64,000 nucleotides of DNA from assembly GCF_000001735.4 (NCBI RefSeq), contig NC_003074.8, positions 21,707,261 through 21,771,260 on the forward strand, read 5' to 3'. Origin of the DNA: Arabidopsis thaliana. Taxonomy: Eukaryota > Streptophyta > Magnoliopsida > Brassicales > Brassicaceae. The notes beneath the pieces are model-generated. The model saw only the letters and a program-made list of their open reading frames with translations. It did no database searches and had not been told where the DNA came from. The position numbers and the translations under genes were made by a program. Below are positions 1 to 13,805 of this stretch, one piece after another; the first letter of the stretch is position 1, and each line of letters starts with the position of its first letter.

Positions 1-106
1 AACACGGCTTAGTTTATCTTCTTGTCTCTCTCTCATTTCTTGTTATTATCCACGAACGAAGAAAAACCTAGAAAACAGTTGAAGAAAGAAAATCACAAGA
101 GAAGCC

Positions 107-1365
107 ATGGCCGGAATTGGACCGATTACTCAGGATTGGGAACCAGTTGTGATCCGCAAGAGAGCTCCTAACGCTGCAGCTAAGCGCGACGAGAAGACTG
201 TCAACGCCGCTCGTCGAAGCGGCGCCGATATTGAGACCGTTCGAAAATGTTTGTTTTCTTTCTTTCTCTATCTCCGTCTCTCTGATCTACCTTTGTAGCT
301 TAAGTTGTGGGAGAATATTTCTCTGGTTTAGGTTAAATTTGGCGATTGAATCTAGATGAGTTTTATTACGCTGTGTTTTAGTTTCCATGATTAGGGTTAT
401 TTGCCTTCGTCGCCGTCACTGGATTATTGTGGTTGTCTTAGAAGAGATCTGTGTTAGGTTTTCGCCTGTTGTGATTCGAATTTCGTTTGCTGCAGTAACA
501 GTTCGTCCGATTTTACTTATGGATTCTTGTTCGTATCAGATTGATGTTTCTGTTTTGACATTTGAATATGCCTTTATCATTTTTTCTTTTTCGTGAAATC
601 TCCTTTGTTCTATATGAGTATTTCTAGTTGTTGCAAGTAATCATCTAACGAGATTTGTTGTTTTTGTTATTGCTGGGTTTAGTCAATGCTGGATCGAACA
701 AGGCTGCATCAAGCGGCACCTCCTTGAACACAAAGAAGCTAGATGATGATACTGAGAACTTATCTCGTGAGTTATTCAATCTCTTTCTCAAGGTGTATTG
801 ATCTGATTTCTATATTGATATAGTAATGTTAGTATCTATCTCTATATCCCTTGGACACAGTGGGTGAACTAGATTCTTAGGGTCTGTTTTCTTGCAATGT
901 TTGAATTGTACTAGTGAGTGGAAGTCTTTTTTTGTTGATGGGTTATTGGGATGCCACGAGCTGATGCTTTATGTACTATTTATCCGCAAATCACTGTGTT
1001 TTCCATATGTGTCTTAGATTGATTAGTAGTGTTGGTTATCTTTAACACCTTGGTTGTGTATGGTTTTGAAATCAGATGATCGTGTGCCCACTGAATTGAA
1101 GAAAGCCATCATGCAAGCTAGAGGGGAGAAGAAGCTGACTCAGTCCCAACTTGCCCATGTACTTTCATTTTTCTCTGTATCTTTCTCTTTCTTTTACTGT
1201 CTTTCGTCAGTAATTGAATTCATTGTATGGGTTTTGATTCTGTAGCTGATCAATGAGAAGCCACAAGTGATCCAAGAATACGAGTCTGGGAAAGCAATTC
1301 CGAATCAACAGATCCTTTCAAAGCTGGAGAGGGCACTTGGTGCTAAACTCCGTGGAAAGAAGTAG
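107..1365 (+). CDS. MBF1B: Multiprotein bridging factor 1b, transcriptional coactivator
   Basis: Four coding exons read as 107-248, 683-766, 1076-1158 and 1246-1365, giving 142 aa. The N-terminal MBF1 region (about residues 10-80) is followed by a Cro/C1-type helix-turn-helix (about 87-140) containing [20 protein letters not shown] and a basic end, LRGKK. In this family the protein bridges TBP and bZIP-type activators and acts in the nucleus; plant MBF1 proteins are linked to stress and ethylene responses. The start is the first ATG in a good context (gccATGG) after an A-rich leader, and residues 2-8 (AGIGPIT) match the family. All introns are GT-AG and the coding sequence is intact. The name MBF1B rather than MBF1A rests on recognition of the protein and on the neighbouring genes. 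Confidence 0.95.
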
Positions 1366-2108
1366 AAGTGTAGAACAAAGCTCTTAAAGGTAACAACAAA
1401 AGCTGATCGCAGTTTCTCTCCAGTCCACATGCTTTACCATATCCTAAAAACTATATCTATGTATGGTTTGGTTTAATGGCGTAGTAGTTTGTTGCGAGGA
1501 ATCTTTCATGATGTAAGAAAAACAAAGCTGTTTGGAACCTTTTGTCATTATAAATAATCTCTTCTCTTTCTTTTTCGTCATGTCTCGTAAACTTTATCTG
1601 CCACGGATGTATGTTCTTAAAGAAATTGAAGATTGAAATTGATCAATTGCCAATAATGATCTCTTTTGTCTCTGTATATGTATTGATTCAAACAGAAATC
1701 ATAGTAGAAAACTGTCAAGAGAAATTGACCTTTTAACATAATATCTAAGTTTGGGCTGGATAATATCTAATTTTTGGGCCTGGATAACGTTTTACGCGTC
1801 AGGGACTAAGTTGTACAAAATGAAACTAAAGGGACAAAATAGTAAAGTTGGGTGCCACTGTTCCCCGCGCCACAAAACAAAAACAGTACAGTGAGTCAGT
1901 GAAGCTGACATTCACACACACACACTCACACAAAAACCAAAAACTAATTTTCACGAAATCCGAAGCTTAAAAATTATTCCTCTACTGTTTCAATTTCATC
2001 TCTTCTTCCTCTTGAGTTGGCAATTTCTAGGGTTTTCTCATTTTCCTTTTTTTCCATTTCTGGAAACTGGTAAAAGGCTTTTTCTTTGTCTGTGGGGGAG
2101 AAACAAAA
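1366..2108 (+). promoter_or_regulatory. MBF1B 3' region and kinase gene promoter/leader
   Basis: This stretch holds the MBF1B 3' UTR (to roughly 1560) and the promoter and leader of the kinase gene. Two TGGGCY (site II type) elements lie near 1753 and 1777, and a short CA repeat lies near 1913-1930. No protein gene is visible. Confidence 0.5.
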
Positions 2109-3986
2109 ATGGAGACAGACGAAGCATACCAAAAGAAAGAGCGAGCTGCATTAGTAGCCATCGTTGTCCTTGCTTGTCTTGCTTTATCTTCTTTGTTCGT
2201 CGCCTTTAGCTACTACTGCTATATTCGTAACAAGGTTTCTAAGCGTCACAGAATTAGCAAGAGTAAGCTCAACAATTCACACTTCATTTCTCCTTCTTAT
2301 CTTTTTACCTGTATTTCTTGTTCTTACGCCGGATGCTGAAATTTGGTTCTAATTAAGGAATAATTTTGGAAGATAATTGTTCAATTAGGGTTCGATTTAT
2401 GTTCTGGGTATTGAATCTGTTATTGTTTTACCTGTCGATTTTTAGGGTTTGATTGTGAGGAAAAAGGCGATTGTCAGAAAGTACAAGATGTTACTGAAAA
2501 TGGGTTGCAAATTTTCACCTTTAAGCAATTGCATTCAGCAACTGGTGGATTTAGCAAGTCTAATGTGGTTGGGAATGGTGGGTTTGGCTTGGTTTATCGT
2601 GGTGTGCTTAACGATGGCAGAAAAGTTGCTATCAAGCTCATGGATCATGCAGGAAAGCAAGGGGAAGAAGAATTCAAGATGGAGGTTTGATTATTTTTAG
2701 CTTACTCTTTGATCTTTATTTTTTCAAAGCTTATGCACATTTTGCTGTTTGCAGCGTTTTTGATTACTTGATTGATCAATTTTTTGTATCTGGTGCCAGG
2801 TTGAGTTACTGAGCCGTCTGCGTTCACCATACTTGTTGGCACTTCTTGGTTATTGCTCAGACAATAGTCATAAGCTGCTTGTGTATGAGTTCATGGCAAA
2901 TGGTGGTCTGCAGGAACACCTGTATCTTCCCAACAGTAAGTTTCTTTTTCCAGTAGAGTTAGAAGTTGCTGCATGTTTGAAGTTGTCATCTGAAGACTCC
3001 AAATTTAGTCTATCTGTCTAGATGCTAACAATTTGAACATGAATCCTAGATAGTGTATAATAATTACGAATTGGTGAATATACGTCTGGAATTCTTGTTG
3101 GATTTGATAGAAAAATCTCTTTTTCTTGCATTTAGGGTCTGGTTCTGTCCCACCAAGATTAGATTGGGAAACTAGGATGAGAATAGCTGTGGAAGCTGCA
3201 AAAGGCTTGGAATATCTCCATGAACAAGTATCACCCCCGGTGATTCATAGAGACTTTAAGAGCAGCAATATTCTGCTGGACAGAAACTTCAATGCCAAAG
3301 TTTCAGATTTTGGATTGGCTAAAGTCGGATCAGATAAAGCTGGTGGACACGTTTCTACCCGTGTATTAGGCACACAAGGATATGTAGCTCCTGAGTATGT
3401 TTTTCACTCAATCATCTCTTTGTTCTTGTTTCCATCAGTTAACTTTGATAGGTTGGATACTAATACCAATATTTTCAATATCTTATGTCAGGTACGCTTT
3501 AACTGGTCACTTGACAACAAAGTCGGATGTCTATAGCTACGGTGTTGTCCTGTTAGAGTTACTAACCGGTAGAGTTCCAGTAGATATGAAGAGAGCTACA
3601 GGAGAAGGTGTTCTTGTCTCTTGGGTACGCGTTCCTTTCACAAACTGCTCTTGTGTCATTTCTTCTTGTCTTTGCTCTAATAACTTAACTTTTCCTATCT
3701 CCAGGCTTTGCCTCAATTGGCTGATAGAGACAAAGTAGTAGACATAATGGATCCAACACTCGAAGGACAATACTCTACGAAAGAAGTTGTTCAAGTTGCA
3801 GCAATAGCAGCAATGTGTGTTCAAGCAGAAGCTGACTACAGACCCTTAATGGCAGATGTGGTGCAGTCACTGGTTCCATTAGTGAGAAACCGTAGGTCAG
3901 CTTCAAAGCTTAGTGGCTGCTCTAGTAGCTTTAGCTTGGCTCGGTCTCCTAACTCTCCGGGTAAAGCAAGCATAGGTTCTCAATGA
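2109..3986 (+). CDS. Membrane-anchored receptor-like cytoplasmic protein kinase (At3g58690)
   Basis: Six exons read as 2109-2262, 2446-2684, 2800-2935, 3136-3394, 3492-3624 and 3705-3986, giving 400 aa. A short N-terminus with one hydrophobic segment (residues about 13-40, beginning [15 protein letters not shown]) precedes a complete Ser/Thr kinase domain. Its motifs are the glycine loop [15 protein letters not shown] with the ATP-binding lysine, the catalytic loop [11 protein letters not shown], and DFG followed by [10 protein letters not shown]. The Arg before the catalytic Asp makes it an RD kinase. There is no ectodomain, so it resembles RLCK-VII/PBL-like or extensin-like kinases and probably relays signals from partner receptors at the membrane. 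The C-terminal tail is Ser-rich. No kinase residue is missing. The substrate is unknown. Confidence 0.92.
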
Positions 3987-4125
3987 ATAAATCAATCAGA
4001 GAAGACGAAATGTGAGGCTTTTATTATGTAACGGTATTTACTAAAACAGACAATGATGTAAACACTTGAGTGATCAAACATGGAGTCATAGAGATAATCA
4101 TCAAATAAACTTTTTCGAATCTCTA

Positions 4126-4320
4126 TGGGCTACTAGTTATTGGGCCAATCCTGACCCATTACTATATTCTACAGAGACGAGAATGATATTAGTTCATGAG
4201 AAAAAAGGTCACGTGAGGGAACGTGGGCTTGATGGAGAAAGGAGGGTACAATCGTCATTTTGAGTACTCGTAAAATTTGCTTAGAACCCTAGAAGGCTAA
4301 TTAGAACTAGGGTTTATATA
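4126..4320 (+). promoter_or_regulatory. Ribosomal-protein-type promoter: site II elements, G-box, telo-box
   Basis: TGGGCT at 4126-4131, TGGGCC at 4141-4146 and TGGGCT at 4224-4229 are site II elements. CACGTG at 4210-4215 is a G-box. TAGGGTTT at 4308-4315 is the reverse complement of the telo-box AAACCCTA, followed at once by a TATA-like tatata. Telo-box plus site II is the known signature of plant ribosomal-protein promoters bound by TCP and Myb-like factors. It lies just upstream of the RPL11 start, which supports that gene call. Confidence 0.75.
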
Positions 4321-4400
4321 GTTTGCCGCTTCATCTCCGTTTCTTCTTTCCGATTCGTGTTTTCCCGTCGGCCGGAGATATATCGCAACCCTAATCCGAA

Positions 4401-5556
<1,156 letters not shown>

Positions 5557-7931
5557 ACAAATGTGTCAAACAAATAGCTATCATCTGTTTTGTTTTTTTT
5601 GGGTTCAAATCGTATTTTCTCAGTTTTGTTTTGCTTCTCTGTTCTTCAGACATTTTGATTTTCCTTTATATATTTTGCGTATCTACTACTCCGACAAAAG
5701 CTGACTAAAGGTCTAAAACACATTTCCGAATTTTCGATACTCCGACAGGTAATGAACATTCTCTATATCTACATAACTCATCCCCAAACCGTAATTTTGT
5801 AAAATAACACTCTTAGTTCAACAATAATCGTTTGTGTTATGACTTATAATCGCATTCTGGTGTTATAGTTAATAACTGCGTTATAGTTTTTCATGAGGTA
5901 AAATGCATTTTTACATAAATTTTTAAACGAATCTTTGACTATGCGTCTATATGTTTAATATTTAGAAGACGTGTCAATTATATAATTACCCTGTGTACTT
6001 GTACATTATTTAACATAACAACAACTTCAAAAACATTATCCAATCATGTTTCATTGTCAATTCTCAGTTGCATCAGATTCGAGCGAATTATTGATTGGTT
6101 CGACATTAATTATCATGATCAGAAGTGACCAAATCAAACATATACATTACATACGTTTTGTGTGTGTAAACACGCGTTACATACATAAACTAATCAGAAA
6201 ACCTATACAACCAGAAAATACAAGTTTTGGCTCCATTCTGACAGAAGAAGTTGGAGACAATAATGGAGTAATTAAACTAATAATTATGACACAGGCTTTT
6301 ATAGTTTTATCTATTTATGATTTTACAATTTAATAAAGGACTGGAGGAATCTTGACTTGATCCCACACAGATTTATTATAAGCCATTTCCAGCCCAAATT
6401 TCTGTACACATTTATAAAATATTAAAAGTCATTTGTCTCTAGACCCATATATATTTTTTATTTTTTATTTTTACTTTTTATCTCAGATGAATTGCAGTTT
6501 TTATCTGGCCAAATTCATCCACAAAACGTCATCAAATGTGACATATTAAGATAGTATCCATTTGTCATGAAAAGGGCCATGTCACTCTCTGGAAACTTTT
6601 TGGTTAAGATCTCATAACCTCTTTCTGTTGGATGGTACGGGCTAAAACATTAAAGCAACCGATTTTCTTGCATAAAAGCGATGTGAATCTGTTGTTTTTG
6701 TGAGCTTCATGTTTTTAATACTAATACTACAATAGTATTGGACTATTGGTTCCTTCTCATTTTTCGATATAAGATTCATAGCACGTTTTTATTTTTTTGG
6801 TATCAAGATTCATTGCACGTTATTTTTTGGACCTCTGATCACTTATTTTTTGGACCAGATTTTTTTTTGTTTGCTAATTCGGTTAAACCCATGTGAACTT
6901 GTTGGTAAATAATGAATTACTCAATGTCATTTTATATATTAGGGTTGGTAACCTCTAGCTTCCAATGAAAAGAGAGTTCTCGCGGTATGTAAACTTCTTA
7001 AAACGGAGGAGTCAATAAGATCTTGGATGGGGATATATACGAAAAAACTAAGCTTAGCAGAGAATAAGAGAACATTGTACATCAAGTTTTTAAATAACAG
7101 AAACTTCTTATGAAAATGACCTTGACATAAGATTCAAATTAAGGTTAATTTTCAATGGAATATAGATTTAGTCCAAAATGGATAAATCGTAAACAATAAG
7201 AAGAAAATAAGTAAGCATGATATACAAGAATAATATGTCACGTTCACAAACATGATGCATTTTGGGAAAATTCACTAACCTTAGCCTAAGAACTACTATC
7301 ATCTTAACCGATGTACAGTTTCACTTAAAAGTTTAAACTAATTCTTTGAACTTTAATCGCATTACAACATCTCTAGTTAGGAGTTCATATAATTAACCAG
7401 CTTTAGATCATTAGATGGGTTGCAACTAACTTTATTCCGGAAATTACAAAAATGAGCATAATGTTTTCTTTTTTTTCTTAGATGGACAGCAAAAAAATAA
7501 AAAGATCACAGTCTATAGATCAGATGCGGATAATTATAATATAGATTTGCATAATTATGCATGGACTTAATCAAAATGTCCAGCTAATTAAAGAAATAAT
7601 TTGATTAGCAAACCTCATGGTATTAATAAAATAAAATTCCACGAGAGAAGAGAACCTTTCAAAAAATAAATAAACTAATCCACTACAAAACAACTGGTCA
7701 TATCTTTATTCAAATAAAATAGCAATGACCGATATAATAACAATATAATACCTTTGATATTTGCCTGCACGTCCCCAAACAAGTAGAGAATAATAATCAC
7801 ATCAAGATTGATTAAAACCCTCTCACTAATCACCTTCTTAATCACCACCCTCTCCGGCTCTCAACAGAACAACAACAAAAAAACAGCTTCCGTTGTCCTG
7901 TTCCGGCGAAATCGGACGGTCGAGATCAATC
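5557..7931. other. AT-rich intergenic region between RPL11B and WRKY69
   Basis: About 2.4 kb: the RPL11B 3' UTR, then AT-rich DNA and the WRKY69 promoter and leader (from about 7800). Only short ORFs without codon bias occur. TTGAC cores, possible W-boxes, are scattered (for example near 6351 and 7120), but single cores are expected by chance. Confidence 0.5.
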
Positions 7932-9506
7932 ATGCATCGTAGAGCAGCAATTCAAGAATCGGATGACGAAGAAGATGAGACTTACAACGACGTCGTTCCT
8001 GAATCTCCTTCTTCTTGTGAAGACTCAAAGATCTCAAAACCAACTCCAAAGAAAAGGTTTGTGAACTTTTTTTTGGCTATTATTACGAATTGTTTTGGAA
8101 AACAAGATAAATGATCTGAAAATGTTAATAATTGTTGTGTAGTAGGAGGAACGTAGAGAAGAGAGTTGTCTCAGTTCCGATAGCTGACGTGGAAGGATCT
8201 AAGAGCAGAGGCGAAGTATATCCACCGTCCGATTCATGGGCCTGGAGAAAGTACGGACAAAAACCGATCAAAGGCTCGCCTTATCCCAGGTAAACAGACT
8301 CTTTTTTTAATTACCGTTGTGTCCTTTTTGTCGTTTTAATCAGCGGCGGCTTAGAAATGAGAAAGCGTAGAGTAGCCTTGACGGTGGTTGGGCTAACGTA
8401 CGCATCTCGTAGAGTTTTGTTGAATTACGGACGCGTTTGATATCGCGTGGGTACACGCGCCAGCTCCTTAATTCTTGGGGGGAGTTTTTGATGTTGTGAA
8501 CTTGTAATTAAGGAACAATTAGAGATGGGTCATCACTCACTAATTGAATTTTTCTTTTTAACTAGTACTAGTATTATATTTTTGGATAACCTTGGGGGAA
8601 GTGTGAAATATTAAAGTAGCGGTAGATCTTGATTTCTAAGAAAAAGCCACAAAAGGTAATGCGCACAAAAAGGAAAAGTATTTTACATATATATATATCT
8701 ACGTGATTAACGTGCCAATATTATACCATTATCTAACATTTTATTCATTTGATTTCCTGGGGTTAATTTTAGTTTTTTCTGTATCAAAAACTAACAATTA
8801 CATCTGTTAAAAAAGTTTGAATTATTTGATCATAAAATGTTATGTTCATAACTTTGATTATATTTTCTAATGTATTTTTGCTAAAAGAGTTTAAAGTTAA
8901 TCACTTGGAGATGAAAGTTAGTAACTTTAGTGGATCAATCTCTTTTTTCTTCTTTGCAGGGGATATTACAGATGTAGTAGCTCAAAAGGATGTCCGGCGA
9001 GGAAGCAGGTGGAGAGAAGCCGTGTGGACCCTTCTAAGCTTATGATTACTTACGCCTGCGACCACAATCACCCTTTCCCTTCCTCCTCCGCTAACACCAA
9101 ATCCCACCACCGCTCCTCCGTCGTCCTCAAAACCGCAAAGAAAGAGGAAGAATACGAAGAGGAGGAAGAAGAACTAACCGTCACCGCCGCAGAGGAACCA
9201 CCGGCGGGACTTGATCTAAGCCACGTAGACTCACCGTTGCTATTAGGCGGCTGCTACAGCGAAATCGGAGAGTTCGGGTGGTTCTACGACGCGTCGATCT
9301 CATCATCATCTGGTTCTTCGAATTTCCTCGACGTAACTCTAGAGAGAGGTTTTTCAGTAGGCCAAGAGGAAGATGAGTCTTTGTTCGGTGATCTCGGTGA
9401 TTTACCTGATTGCGCCTCCGTGTTCCGCCGTGGGACTGTTGCGACGGAGGAGCAACATCGAAGATGTGATTTTGGCGCCATTCCTTTCTGTGATAGTTCT
9501 AGATGA
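7932..9506 (+). CDS. WRKY69: WRKY transcription factor 69 (group IIe)
   Basis: Three exons read as 7932-8056, 8146-8289 and 8960-9506, giving 271 aa. The N-terminus [16 protein letters not shown] is acidic. The single WRKY domain (about residues 67-128) carries WRKYGQK and a C-X5-C-X23-H-X-H zinc ligand set (CSSSKGC ... HNH). The intron interrupts the domain at the conserved arginine of SPYPR/GYYR, as in most group I, IIc, IId, IIe and III genes. The C-terminal half has a Glu-rich run (about 151-166) and ends PFCDSSR. The factor should bind W-box DNA in the nucleus. I preferred ATG 7932 because no ATG precedes it in frame. Exon 2 has a tandem acceptor (see findings). Confidence 0.95.
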
Positions 9507-9659
9507 GTTTGTGTGTGTAGCCAAAACCAAAAGAAAAAAACACAATTTTTTTATTTTCCACTGTAAAGGTGTATCAATGGTGGATTCATTTTTTTAAAAA
9601 AGGAAACCCAAATAATAAATTTAATATCATTTGAGAGAATTCAAGTACAATTAAAGATT

Positions 9660-10648
9660 CTAGCGGCGACGAGGATTACCGAAAAGGAAAGTTTCTTCCA
9701 TTGCTCTTACCACAGAGAGTAGCTCTAATGTGAAGAGATCATTCGTTGTCATGTCTCCGGTGAGATTTGATCCATTAGCCGGAGGAGAAGAGTCTTGTTT
9801 TGTCGGCTTGAGTATGACGAATCTACAGACAGGACATTGTCCTTTGGTCTTTAACCATGGAACTATACATTCCTCGTGAAACATGTGTTTGCAAGGAGTG
9901 AGCATCACTGTTTCCTTGGGCTCGAAGTCTTCTAAACACACGGAGCATCTTTTGTCGTCTTCTTCACCTGAGAGATTTTGAGTGTTTCTTGAGCTTTCGC
10001 TTCCCGGGTTTTTGTTTCTGTAGTATAAGCTCAGGCTTCTGAGAAGGGTGCTTTTTGGAACTGGGTTATATGTTTCTTTTGTTAGATGTTTGAGGATCTC
10101 GTCTTCTTCATTGGTTTGTGATGATGATCTTGAGCTGCTCTCGGGTCTAGTTGATTGGTTGTGAACGGCTTGTCTTAGTGCCTCGAGGTGTTGTCTTCGC
10201 AGGTTGTTGCTGTTACGGATTGGAATCTGATGCCGAGTATGTGATGGTGGTACTAAATCTCTGCCAAGAACAATATATAATTTTTCAAGTTCTGAAAGAG
10301 GATGTAAAGACTATACTTTTGAAACAAAATCAAAACCAGGAATAATCAGAGGATGATGATTTTTAGTACACGGTTGATGAAATCGATGTTCTTGAGTAAG
10401 CGGATATGGGATCATCGATCAAGTGTCTGTTAACTATCTGAAAGAGAATATTAAAACATAAGGAGGCTAAAACATTCCTAGGTGTATATCTATGACAAGA
10501 CGAAAAGTTGATTTACTGAATTACTCCTAGACCAAGCATTCCGCGAAGAGAAAGCAGGAACTCGCCAACCCGACGATCGTGTATCCGAATCATAACTATA
10601 ATTGGGTTGATTTGGAACAGAGGAATAGCCATTTCTGTTGTTGTTCAT
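9660..10648 (-). CDS. RING-H2 finger protein, probable E3 ubiquitin ligase (At3g58720)
   Basis: Three exons on the minus strand read as 10648-10517, 10437-10370 and 10260-9660, giving 266 aa. The start is MNNNRNGYSSVPNQ; the middle is Ser/Asn-rich and probably disordered. A C-terminal RING-H2 begins RCSVCLEDFE and follows C-X2-C-X14-C-X-H-X2-H-X2-C-X10-C-X2-C, with PC at the third ligand and CPVC at the end. A Pro preceding the final metal-binding pair is usual in active E2-recruiting RINGs. The tail is FLFGNPRRR. No membrane segment is seen, so it is probably cytosolic or nuclear. The gene converges on WRKY69 with only about 150 bp between stop codons. Exon 1 and 2 boundaries are my inference from phase and splice sites. 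Confidence 0.85.
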
Positions 10649-11234
10649 AGCTGAGAAGGAATGGCTTTCTTGTTACATATTAGGGATATGATAAGTTTTT
10701 GTATTAATGCAGTTTATATTCCTTTTCTTGCTTTGAGTTATTCTTTCTCCACTTATATGATTCTCTAAAAGCTGATAAATTAAGCAACGAATCTGTCCTA
10801 GTATGTGATGCCATGCCTTGTCTCCTGAACAAGTATCATACGCTTCACGAATGCTTTGTCACTTTATTGATCTAACTTGAAATGGATTCACAAAATTCCT
10901 TCCCTTCTCATTCTGCTATGCTTAACCCGGCCACCAATAATTATATCCAAAAGTAACTTTACTCGAGAAAGCACAAGAAAGATTCTACATTTGTTTGGTC
11001 TTGAAACAGGGGAATTATAATTACTCAAAACAGTAATAATCACAAATCTCTCGAAAAATTTTATATCAAAGCACAATCCAAGATGATACAGTATTTCATC
11101 TACATCAAATCCATTTTATTTGAAGAAACATAAGTCTGATGAAGAGAGTAATAACAGCGCGAAGGCGAAAATAGAAACCGAGCAAACACAGAAGGCACAA
11201 AGAGAGAGAGAGAGAGAGAGAGAGAGCCCACACC
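10649..11234. other. Spacer between VHA-D and the RING gene
   Basis: Contains the RING gene leader or promoter and the VHA-D 3' UTR. A GA dinucleotide run (about 11201-11226) lies within ten bases of the VHA-D stop. No gene is visible. Confidence 0.5.
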
Positions 11235-12020
11235 TCAGAAAATAATGTCTGAATCCTTCTCAGCACCACCAACAAGGAAGTTACGAGCAGCGTTTATCGA
11301 AATCCCTCTCTGCATAGAGATGTCTTCAAGAACCATTTCCTCAGCAAACTCCTTAGCATTAGCTGCCTGTCGTTCGACTTCCCTCCTCTTGTATCCCTGA
11401 ATCTTCTTCAACCTGAAGAAATCCTCTCTCTCAAGCTCATCAAGCTCTCCCTTGATGTAACTGATTGTATTCTCCAGCTTTGGTTTCACCACATTCTCCA
11501 GAGCGTTGACCCTACGGTTAGTCGTCTTGATTGCTTCATCAAGGGTCAAGAAAGAAGTCTGGAGAGAAGCAAGCTCAACTAGAACTTCAATGGCTTTCAC
11601 ATAAGCAACACGGCAAGCTCGGACCTGTTGACCACCTCTAGCTAAACCGGTCAAGTCATTCTTGGTCTCACCTTCAGAGAAGTGATCAAACTTAGGCAGC
11701 TTCACTCCAGCGATATTCTCTGTCCGAGAACGAACCTTCAAAGTAGCTTCTTTAACGTTCTCGAGGACAACATGTTTGACATTGTCACCAGCAACATACT
11801 TTACTTCGGTAAGAGCAAAAGACGATGTCTTCATCATATCTCCCATAGACTCCTTAGCTGTAACGATTTTCTTGAGAAGTGCCCTAAACTGAACAGTTAA
11901 AGCATCACTCTTTTTCTTGAGGAGAGCATGACCTCTTGTAGCGCCAACAAGACGAGCTTTCATAACCCCGAGCATAGTAACAGTGGGAACCACATTCAAA
12001 CGCGCGTTTTGGCCAGCCAT
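11235..12020 (-). CDS. VHA-D: V-type H+-ATPase subunit D
   Basis: One uninterrupted coding exon of 261 aa, starting MAGQNARLNVVPTVTMLGVM and ending GAEKDSDIIF. This is the usual length for subunit D, which forms the central rotor stalk of V-ATPase with subunit F and couples ATP hydrolysis to proton pumping at tonoplast and endomembranes. Long amphipathic helices at both ends, rich in Lys, Glu and Ala, fit the coiled-coil rotor shaft. The leader holds an intron on the minus strand (donor GTATGT at 12543, acceptor at 12030), which ends ten bases before the ATG. There is no frame damage. Confidence 0.95.
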   Translation of the reverse strand: MAGQNARLNVVPTVTMLGVMKARLVGATRGHALLKKKSDALTVQFRALLKKIVTAKESMGDMMKTSSFALTEVKYVAGDNVKHVVLENVKEATLKVRSRTENIAGVKLPKFDHFSEGETKNDLTGLARGGQQVRACRVAYVKAIEVLVELASLQTSFLTLDEAIKTTNRRVNALENVVKPKLENTISYIKGELDELEREDFFRLKKIQGYKRREVERQAANAKEFAEEMVLEDISMQRGISINAARNFLVGGAEKDSDIIF

Positions 12021-13805
12021 ATTTCAAAACTACAGCAAATGAAAGAGATGGGATTAAACAAGGACACAAACAGACTTACTCTATTGACAGAAGCCAACAA
12101 CAGAAGATGATTTTTCGATGATGCGAAACAATACTTGCATCATTGAGGAAAGAGATCAACATGGAAATCTCGTAAATTCTGGTTTACTAATTATAATTGA
12201 ACAAACACGCAAAGATTCTTAAGTTTCACTAGGAAAATCTTAGGCTAATGAACCAAGCACCCAATCATTATCTCGAACGATCCATACAGAGATTCATCAG
12301 ATTATCCATTTTTTGTTCCCAGATTGAATCAAAGTCTACGAATTTTCTAATTGAATCAAAGTCTACGACTTTAGGATAGATCGTTTCCCAGAAGATGAAA
12401 TCTAGATCACAGAACACACCTAATCAATTGGACTCAGAATTGAGCAGTCAGGTTATATGGATACACGCCTAAATTTCCCACCAGATTCAATTGTTTCAAA
12501 CCAAACTAAGAGAAGAAAAGAGTGAGATTTGGGATTGACATACCTGGGCCTCTCAAAAGGTGAATTCTTAACAAGTAAATCACTGAAATTAGATTGGAAG
12601 AAGCCAAAGAGAGAAAGAGAGATAGGAAGACAATGAAAATTGATATTAATTCAGAACTGTCGACAGGGGTAAGAAGATCGTATTCGACCTCGTCGCTGTG
12701 ATCGTGGAGAAGAAAGAAATGGGCTAATTGTGTAATTAACCGTAAATATAAAGGGCTTATTTTTTACAAATAAAATAAATACGTATACAGCTCATCACGT
12801 ATGGTGGGGCCTACTTTCGTGTCCTAAATCTGAGACCCATCACTTTCGTCTTTAGACGCGGTGAACTATATATCTCACGTTCTTATTTAGTGCTTAGGAC
12901 AAAAACAAAACTCGGCCAAATACATTTTTTCATTTCCAAGTTTCAGGGATGAAATCTTGTTGTATAGAGTTTCCAAATGGTTGAGGAGAAAATAATCTCT
13001 CATTCAACACTATATTGTATGACATTTTTTTAAAAGGATATGATTTGGTGGTTAACTAATTATTCCGAATCAATGTGTGATATATAAAAAATCTTAGAAC
13101 TAAAGCAATGTGTTATATTAACTAAAGAAGAATAAGAAGATCTTCTTTTAGAACTTTCCTCACAAAAGGCACAATATCTATCAAAAGTTATGTCTTAATT
13201 TCCTATACCAACTTAATTATTAGATGGAATTGATTATAGAACCACTATACTTAAGATATGTTTTAAATCATAAATTTTAAAATAACAGACAAACAAATGA
13301 AAAACAAATTCAATAGTATGTAGATTATTGAGTGTTTTAACTATAAGGAGAAAGAAAACAACACACATTGTTGAGAAGACCCTTTTGGTTTTCGTCATTA
13401 TTGCTGCATATATGTTCAATTACCAATCTCATCTTGATTTGTTGTCTACTATCTTCTTACTGTTTCGGTTATATTTAATTTAGATTTGAACTGTTTTTAT
13501 CACTTTATGATTATTGTTCAACATCATATTCTTAAAAACATGCTATAATACACAAATATTTTTATTTTATTTTGACAACTTATACATACATAGACACACA
13601 CACATGTATTACTAACTCGAGGTCGGATGGGGTTTACCCAAACTATATTTTATATAAGCATATATATTCTTTATATATATTTGTATATTCGCTTGGCTTT
13701 CCGAGTCAAATTTCATATTAGTAGTATAGGAACGAGACTTGACCCAGCTAACGCCTTCTTGATGCATTCGAAATGGAAACTTGACCCAACTGATCCAAAT
13801 CCGAA
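12021..13805. other. VHA-D leader/promoter and CSY1 3' flank
   Basis: The VHA-D leader with its intron (12030-12543) and promoter occupy roughly 12021-12900. From about 13020 the sequence is a diverged copy of the CSY2 3' flank (about 16990-17240), marking one end of the citrate synthase tandem duplication. Bases about 13400-13720 are AT-rich and have no counterpart downstream of CSY2. No other gene is visible. Confidence 0.55.

Noticed and set aside
6046-6333. 95-aa open frame between RPL11B and WRKY69
   Set aside because: AT-driven Ile/Ser-rich sequence without a recognisable motif or promoter.
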